NCBI RefSeq assembly: GCF_900129505.1
Contig: NZ_LT670818.1
Coordinates: forward strand, 992,001 to 1,056,000
Direction: 5' to 3'
DNA from: Bradyrhizobium erythrophlei
Lineage (GTDB): Bacteria; Pseudomonadota; Alphaproteobacteria; Rhizobiales; Xanthobacteraceae
Length of the DNA stretch: 64,000 bases
The notes beneath the pieces are model-generated. The model was given only the letters and a program-made list of their open reading frames with translations, had not been told where the DNA came from and did no database searches. Every line of letters begins with the position of its first letter. The first letter of the stretch is position 1. This document shows, in pieces, positions 62,135 through 64,000 of this stretch. Made by a program: the position numbers and the translations under genes.

Positions 62135-64000
62135 TTGCGACTGATCAGATGCCTTGCGCCACTGGTGCTGGGCCTCGTGATTCTTGCCGCCGCGCAGCCG
62201 GCCCGCGCGCTCGACGCCGTCAGCGTCCGTAGCGACGCGCCTGCCATCGACCTCACCGCGGTGCTCGATCACCAGCACAGCGACAGCGACCGCATCCAGG
62301 TTTCCACCGCACCGGGAACCGACGGCATCGTCCGCCGCATCGAGGTGCGCGCCCGCGAAGGCGGACAGAACTGGGTGGTGTTCGCGCTCGCCAACAACAC
62401 CGACGACCAACTCGATCGCCTGATCGTGGCGCCGCATTACCGCATCGTGTCCTCGGGCCTGTTGTGGCCCGACCTCGGCCTGTCGCGCATCGCCACCATC
62501 ACGCCGTCGACCGGCGACCGTCCCGAGCGGCAGGAGAGCCCGACCGCGGATATCTTCCGCGTCACGCTCGATCCCGGCGCCGTCATCACCTTTGTCGCGG
62601 AATTGCGCACCGATAAATTGCCGCAGCTCTATCTGTGGGAACCCGAAGCCTACAAGGACAAGGTCAACTCGTTCACGCTGTACCAGGGCATCGTGATCGG
62701 CATTTCCGGCCTGCTGGCGCTGGTGCTGACCATCCTGTTCGTGGTCAAGGGCAGCATCATGTTTCCCGCCGCCGCCGCATTGGCCTGGGCGGTGCTGGTC
62801 TATATCGGCGTCGATTTCGGCTTCTGGGGCAAGGTGCTCGACATGTCGAACAACGCCGAGCGGGTGTGGCGCGCGGCGGGCGAAGCGATCCTGGCCGCGA
62901 CGCTGCTGGTGTTCCTGTTCGCCTATCTCAATCTCAGCCGCTGGCATGTGCGCTATTCCCATATCACCGTGGGGTGGCTCGCCTTCCTCGGCTCGCTGGT
63001 GGCGCTCGCCTTGTTCGATCCCGCGGTCGCCTCCGGCATCGCGCGAATGTCGCTGGTGCTGATCGCGTTCGCCGGTTTTGCCCTCATCGTCTATCTCTCG
63101 ACCCACGGCTTCGACCGCGCGGTATTGTTGATCCCGACCTGGTTCCTGCTGGTGGTCTGGGTGATCGCGGCCGGCATGACGGTGGGCGGCAGCGTCACCA
63201 ACGATATCGTCGGCCCCGCGCTGCTCGGCGGCCTCGTGCTGATCGTGATGCTGATCGGGTTTACGGTGATGCAGCACGCCTTCGCGGGCGGCGGCGCCTC
63301 CACCGGCGTAGTATCCGACGTCGAGCGCCGGGCGCTGGCGCTGACCGGCTCGGGCGACCTGATCTGGGACTGGGACGTCTCCGCCGACAAGGTATTCACC
63401 AGCCCCGAGACCGAAGCGCTGCTCGGCCTCAAGCGCGGCACGCTGGAAGGCCCGGCCGCGAAATGGCTCGAGGTGCTGCATCCGCTCGACCAGGACCGTT
63501 TCCGCGCCGCCCTCGACAGCGTGCTCGACCAGCGCCGCGGCCGCCTCGTACAGGACTTCCGCTTGCGCACCCCCGACGGCCACTTCATGTGGTTCGCGCT
63601 GAAGGCGCGCCCGGTGGTCGGCTCCGACGGCGAGGTCTCGCGCGTGGTGGGCACGCTGACCGACGTCACCGAGGCCAAGAACGCCGAGGAGCGCATGCTG
63701 CACGACTCCGTGCACGACAATCTCACGGGCCTGCCGAACCGGAAATTGTTCATCGACCGCCTCGGCGCGGTGGCCAATTTCGCCAAGACCATGCCGAACC
63801 TGCGGCCGACCTTGATGGTGATCGACCTCGACCGCTTCAAGCAGGTCAACGATTCCGTCGGCATCGCGGTCGGCGATTCGATCCTGCTGACGCTGGCGCG
63901 GCGGCTGTCCCGCATCCTGAAGCCCCAGGACACGCTGGCGCGGCTCGCCGGCGACCAGTTCGGCCTGATCCTGATGTCGGAACAGGATCCGGCGCGCATC
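62135..64000 (+). CDS. 7TM-PAS-GGDEF c-di-GMP signalling protein (3' end off window)
   Basis: 622 codons visible from a TTG at 62135 (CGGAG upstream), open to the last base. A signal peptide (about 1-27) is followed by a periplasmic domain, then about seven membrane helices (about 184-400). A PAS domain comes next (from about 401: LIWDWDVSADKVFTSPETEA, to VVGTLTDVTEAKNAE). A GGDEF domain starts at about 528 (LTGLPNRKLFIDRL). The signature is AGDQF (about 605) instead of GGDEF, so cyclase activity is doubtful; an EAL domain may follow beyond the window. Confidence 0.85.
   Translation, partial: MRLIRCLAPLVLGLVILAAAQPARALDAVSVRSDAPAIDLTAVLDHQHSDSDRIQVSTAPGTDGIVRRIEVRAREGGQNWVVFALANNTDDQLDRLIVAPHYRIVSSGLLWPDLGLSRIATITPSTGDRPERQESPTADIFRVTLDPGAVITFVAELRTDKLPQLYLWEPEAYKDKVNSFTLYQGIVIGISGLLALVLTILFVVKGSIMFPAAAALAWAVLVYIGVDFGFWGKVLDMSNNAERVWRAAGEAILAATLLVFLFAYLNLSRWHVRYSHITVGWLAFLGSLVALALFDPAVASGIARMSLVLIAFAGFALIVYLSTHGFDRAVLLIPTWFLLVVWVIAAGMTVGGSVTNDIVGPALLGGLVLIVMLIGFTVMQHAFAGGGASTGVVSDVERRALALTGSGDLIWDWDVSADKVFTSPETEALLGLKRGTLEGPAAKWLEVLHPLDQDRFRAALDSVLDQRRGRLVQDFRLRTPDGHFMWFALKARPVVGSDGEVSRVVGTLTDVTEAKNAEERMLHDSVHDNLTGLPNRKLFIDRLGAVANFAKTMPNLRPTLMVIDLDRFKQVNDSVGIAVGDSILLTLARRLSRILKPQDTLARLAGDQFGLILMSEQDPARI

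Noticed and set aside
1..64000. CRISPR arrays, tRNA and rRNA genes
   Set aside because: No evenly spaced direct repeats and no cloverleaf-like or rRNA-like sequence were noticed on either strand; the repeats seen are palindromic and dispersed.

Overview
The window is a 64 kb piece of GC-rich alphaproteobacterial chromosome, most likely from the Bradyrhizobium/Rhodopseudomonas group (Nitrobacteraceae). The evidence is the gene order (zapA-6S RNA-fau, yebC-ruvC-ruvA-ruvB-ybgC, tkt-gap-pgk-fba), a GcrA-type regulator, DUF1192/DUF1465/DUF4164 proteins, an ECF sigma factor paired with a YciI protein, and short palindromic repeats of the kinds scattered through Bradyrhizobium genomes. No rRNA, tRNA or CRISPR array was seen. 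The assignment rests on recognised protein families and synteny, not on a database search.

Layout. 0-8 kb: small stress or housekeeping genes (VOC, SRPBCC, DoxX, ECF sigma + YciI, hydroxyacid dehydrogenase, a divergent TetR/GST pair, PilZ, DUF1348). 7.8-12 kb: the minus-strand ybgC-ruvB-(NIPSNAP)-ruvA-ruvC-yebC block for Holliday-junction processing. 12.2-15.5 kb: two tandem soluble chemoreceptor-like proteins that share an unusual C-terminal module. 15.5-21.3 kb: repeats, a cytochrome P450 tail, an HD-domain protein, a sorting-signal protein, a lytic transglycosylase and hypotheticals. 21.5-25.5 kb: an iorA-iorB-triheme cytochrome c operon, a molybdenum hydroxylase with its own electron outlet.

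25.5-39.4 kb is an eroded accessory region. It holds dispersed repeats, one group II intron with a reverse transcriptase, a second intron-like relic without its ORF, two decayed tails of ABC-type substrate-binding proteins next to an intact one, a truncated flavin reductase beside an intact luciferase-like monooxygenase, an orphan mannose-type EIIA, an AraC regulator, a serine hydrolase, a GcrA-like protein and several small unrecognised genes. One of these is a 24-residue membrane peptide whose start overlaps the stop of the gene before it.

39.4-64 kb returns to conserved chromosome: a TPR protein, YmdB-type phosphodiesterase, fau, 6S RNA, zapA and DUF4164, then the carbon-metabolism run tkt-gap-pgk-class II aldolase-class I aldolase-ThiE-like protein. 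After that come a Sel1-repeat protein, an inositol monophosphatase, a truncated cyclopropane-synthase-like gene, a MotA/TolQ-like plus OmpA/MotB-like pair, an ABC exporter, rpmE, DUF1465, DUF1192, a quinone oxidoreductase and the first 622 codons of a 7TM-PAS-GGDEF signalling protein that runs off the end. Paired inverted palindromes (REPIN-like) lie between several of these genes.
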